Source of the DNA: Micromonospora rifamycinica
GTDB taxonomy: Bacteria > Actinomycetota > Actinomycetes > Mycobacteriales > Micromonosporaceae
Direction: 5' to 3'
Length of the DNA stretch: 64,000 nt
NCBI RefSeq assembly: GCF_900090265.1
Contig: NZ_LT607752.1
Location: forward strand, 1,054,001 to 1,118,000
Shown here in pieces: positions 62,408 through 64,000 of this stretch. Below the pieces are notes generated by a model, which made no database searches, was not told the DNA's origin, and saw nothing but the letters and a program-made list of their open reading frames with translations. How positions within the stretch are numbered: the first letter of the stretch is position 1; every line of letters starts with the position of its first letter. Made by a program: the position numbers and the translations under genes.

Positions 62408-63379
62408 TCAACAGGCCCGCGCCAACGTCACCCCGAACAGGCCGTCGGGGTCGGTCCAGAACTCTGCCGGCACGAAGCCGGCCGCCGTCAGCTCGGCCGC
62501 GATCCCCTCCGGCCGGAACTTCGCCGACACCTCGGTACGCAGCTCCTCCCCCTCGGCGAAGTCGACACTCAGCCCGAGCGCCGCGATCCGCACCCGCATC
62601 GCACGGCCGGCCCGCAGCCGCATCTCGATCCACTCCCGGGCCGGATCCCAGACCGCGACGTGGGCGAACGCGGCCGGGTCGAAGTCGGCGGCCAGCTCCC
62701 GGTTGACCACCCGGAGCACGTTGCGGTTGAACTCGGCGGTGACCCCGGCGGCGTCGTCGTAGGCCGGCACGAGCACCGCCGGGTCCTTGACCAGGTCGGT
62801 GCCGACGAGCAGGTGGTCGTCCGGCTCCAGGGCCGCGCGCATCGCCGCCAGGAAGCCGGCCCGCTCGGCCGGCAGCAGGTTGCCGATGGTGCCGCCCAGG
62901 AAGGCCACCAACCGCCGGCCGCCGGTCGGCAACCGGTCCAGCTGCCGGGTGAAGTCACCGACGATGCCGCGTACCCGCAACGCCGGGTAGTCGGCGGCGA
63001 TCTGCGCGGTGGACTGCCGCAGCGCGCTCACCGACACGTCCAGCGGCACGAAGGTGCCCAGCCCGCCCTGCCGGGTGAACGCGTCCAGCAGCAGCCGGGT
63101 CTTCTCCGACGAACCGGAGCCCAGCTCGATCAGCGTCTTCGCCCCGGTCGACGCCGCGACGTCGGCCGCCCGGGCGGCGAGCACCGCCCGTTCCGCCCGG
63201 GTCGGGTAGTACTCCGGCAGCCGGGTGATCTCCTCGAACAACTCGCTGCCCCGGGCGTCGTAGAACCACTTCGGTGGCAGCCACTTCGGATCGGCGGTCA
63301 GCCCGTCCCGCACGTCGGACCGCAGTGCCCGGTCGAGGTCCCGCTCCTCCAGGTAGATCTCCAGCGGTTCCGCGCTCAT
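62408..63379 (-). CDS. egtD: L-histidine N-alpha-methyltransferase EgtD
   Basis: A 323-aa SAM enzyme: KWLPPKWFYDARGSELFEEIT, TRLPEYYPTRAER, LIELGSGSSEKTRLLLDA (SAM motif), FLGGTIGNLLP, and FNRNVLRVVNRELAADFDP are all EgtD segments. It trimethylates histidine to hercynine in ergothioneine synthesis. ATG at 63379. It follows egtC on the same strand after 98 bp that contain 28-bp repeats. Confidence 0.95.
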   Translation of the reverse strand: MSAEPLEIYLEERDLDRALRSDVRDGLTADPKWLPPKWFYDARGSELFEEITRLPEYYPTRAERAVLAARAADVAASTGAKTLIELGSGSSEKTRLLLDAFTRQGGLGTFVPLDVSVSALRQSTAQIAADYPALRVRGIVGDFTRQLDRLPTGGRRLVAFLGGTIGNLLPAERAGFLAAMRAALEPDDHLLVGTDLVKDPAVLVPAYDDAAGVTAEFNRNVLRVVNRELAADFDPAAFAHVAVWDPAREWIEMRLRAGRAMRVRIAALGLSVDFAEGEELRTEVSAKFRPEGIAAELTAAGFVPAEFWTDPDGLFGVTLARAC

Positions 63380-63431
63380 CAGTTCCCCTCTCCTGCGCCG
63401 ACATCGTCCCGTTCCGTCCGGTCATTCCAGT

Positions 63432-63508
63432 GCGCCGAGGCGCGCCCGGTCACCTTCGAGCGCCGAGGCGCGCCCGGTCACCCCAGTGCGCCGAGGCGCA
63501 CGCCGTCC
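63432..63508. repeat. Three tandem 28-bp repeats at the egtC 3' end
   Basis: GCGCCGAGGCGC-containing units begin at 63432, 63460 and 63488, exactly 28 bp apart. The third copy lies within the last codons of egtC, the others just past its stop. Each unit contains a short GCGCC/GGCGC palindrome, suggesting 3'-end duplication. Confidence 0.8.
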
Positions 63509-64000
63509 GGCCCGGCCCGTACCCACCGCCCGTCCGGTACCTCCCGCCATTCGGGCGCGTCGTCCACCGGCTCGGAGGCCAGCAGCACCGCCCCGGAGGT
63601 GACCCGCACCGACAACGCGTGGTCCCACACGCTCGCCACCACCGACACCCCGTCGGTGAGCAGCAGGTTCAACCGGGAACCCGGTGCCGCGGCGGCCACC
63701 TCCCGTACCGTCGCGGTGACCGCCTCGTCCATCGACGCGCCGGCCCGCAGCCGGTGCCGGACCAGCGCCCACAGCAGCGCCGAGTCGGTCGGCGCGTCGA
63801 GGGTGAGCAGGTCCCGCACCGGCAGTGCACCGGCCGGCCCGAGCACCGAGTCCGGCCAGCCGCGCACCACCCCGTTGTGGCTGAACAGCCACCGCCCCTC
63901 GGCGAAGGGCGCGGCGGCGCTCTCCTGCACCGGCATGCCGGCCGTGCCGGAGCGCACCGCCGCCAGCACCGCGCCGGCGGTGGTCACCGCGGCCAGCTCG
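63478..64000 (-). CDS. egtC: Ergothioneine synthesis glutamine amidotransferase EgtC (N-terminus beyond right edge)
   Basis: The frame is open to the window end, so the N-terminal catalytic Cys is outside. The visible ~174 residues are class II amidotransferase-like: FAEGRWLFSHNGVVRGWP (FSHNGxV substrate-side motif), TDSALLWALVRHRLRAG, and LNLLLTDGVSVVASVW. EgtC removes glutamate from the gamma-glutamyl-cysteinyl hercynine sulfoxide intermediate. Location next to egtD confirms the role. Confidence 0.92.
   Translation of the reverse strand, partial: ELAAVTTAGAVLAAVRSGTAGMPVQESAAAPFAEGRWLFSHNGVVRGWPDSVLGPAGALPVRDLLTLDAPTDSALLWALVRHRLRAGASMDEAVTATVREVAAAAPGSRLNLLLTDGVSVVASVWDHALSVRVTSGAVLLASEPVDDAPEWREVPDGRWVRAGPDGVRLGALG

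Overview
The window is a GC-rich actinobacterial chromosome segment. The codon usage, frequent GTG starts, 4-bp GTGA stop/start overlaps, ergothioneine genes and FxSxx RiPP genes fit Micromonosporaceae (Micromonospora-like). No genus call was checked against a database.

Layout. 1-2.7 kb holds an FxSxx-COOH RiPP locus: radical SAM enzyme fxsB (cut by the left edge), its small precursor fxsA, and a SLATT/DUF4231 membrane protein on the same strand. 3.1-8.5 kb has a secreted M4 metalloprotease and a molybdate operon (HTH-Mop regulator, modA, modB, modC). 8.5-18 kb is housekeeping and transport: nhaA, htpG, a methyltransferase, a DinB-like protein, smpB, a secreted SH3-like protein, a DMT permease and an HTH/MFS pair. 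18.0-18.4 kb is a repeat-rich spacer. 18.5-27.7 kb has a Phd-like protein, an M28 aminopeptidase sharing its C-terminal domain with the M4 protease, a PadR/ABC export operon, a VOC protein divergent from a WYL regulator, and an esterase. 27.8-30.5 kb is an arsenic cluster (arsR-aquaporin-arsN-arsC, divergent arsI). 30.6-33.7 kb is an accessory island: an AT-richer HEPN/ApeA-like candidate defence gene, a decayed nrdR copy, a small GntR regulator and coupled microproteins.

33.9-40.9 kb has XRE and OmpR-type regulators, a MalY/PatB enzyme, and rtcB (RNA ligase) placed between a tRNA-Arg and a degenerate tRNA-like sequence. 40.9-48.1 kb is mainly cell envelope: an esterase, a VanX-like dipeptidase, two paralogous D,D-carboxypeptidases, a secreted cyclophilin and a secreted protein built from tandem repeats, two of them identical at DNA level. 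48.1-51.3 kb is a double-MerR regulator divergent from a UvrA-like ABC protein. 51.3-62.1 kb contains a phosphatase, a secreted lysozyme-like protein, a MazG-like protein, an LPXTG protein, an exopolysaccharide module (DUF4012, GT4, tyrosine autokinase, CapD-like dehydratase), DUF1622, and a TMEM165/GDT1 manganese exporter behind a yybP-ykoY riboswitch. The right end carries egtD and a partial egtC for ergothioneine.

The most promising loci for unfamiliar biology are the SLATT-fxsA-fxsB locus, the tRNA-like/rtcB/tRNA-Arg unit, and the AT-rich HEPN-like island. All functional calls come from reading motifs; no homology search was run.
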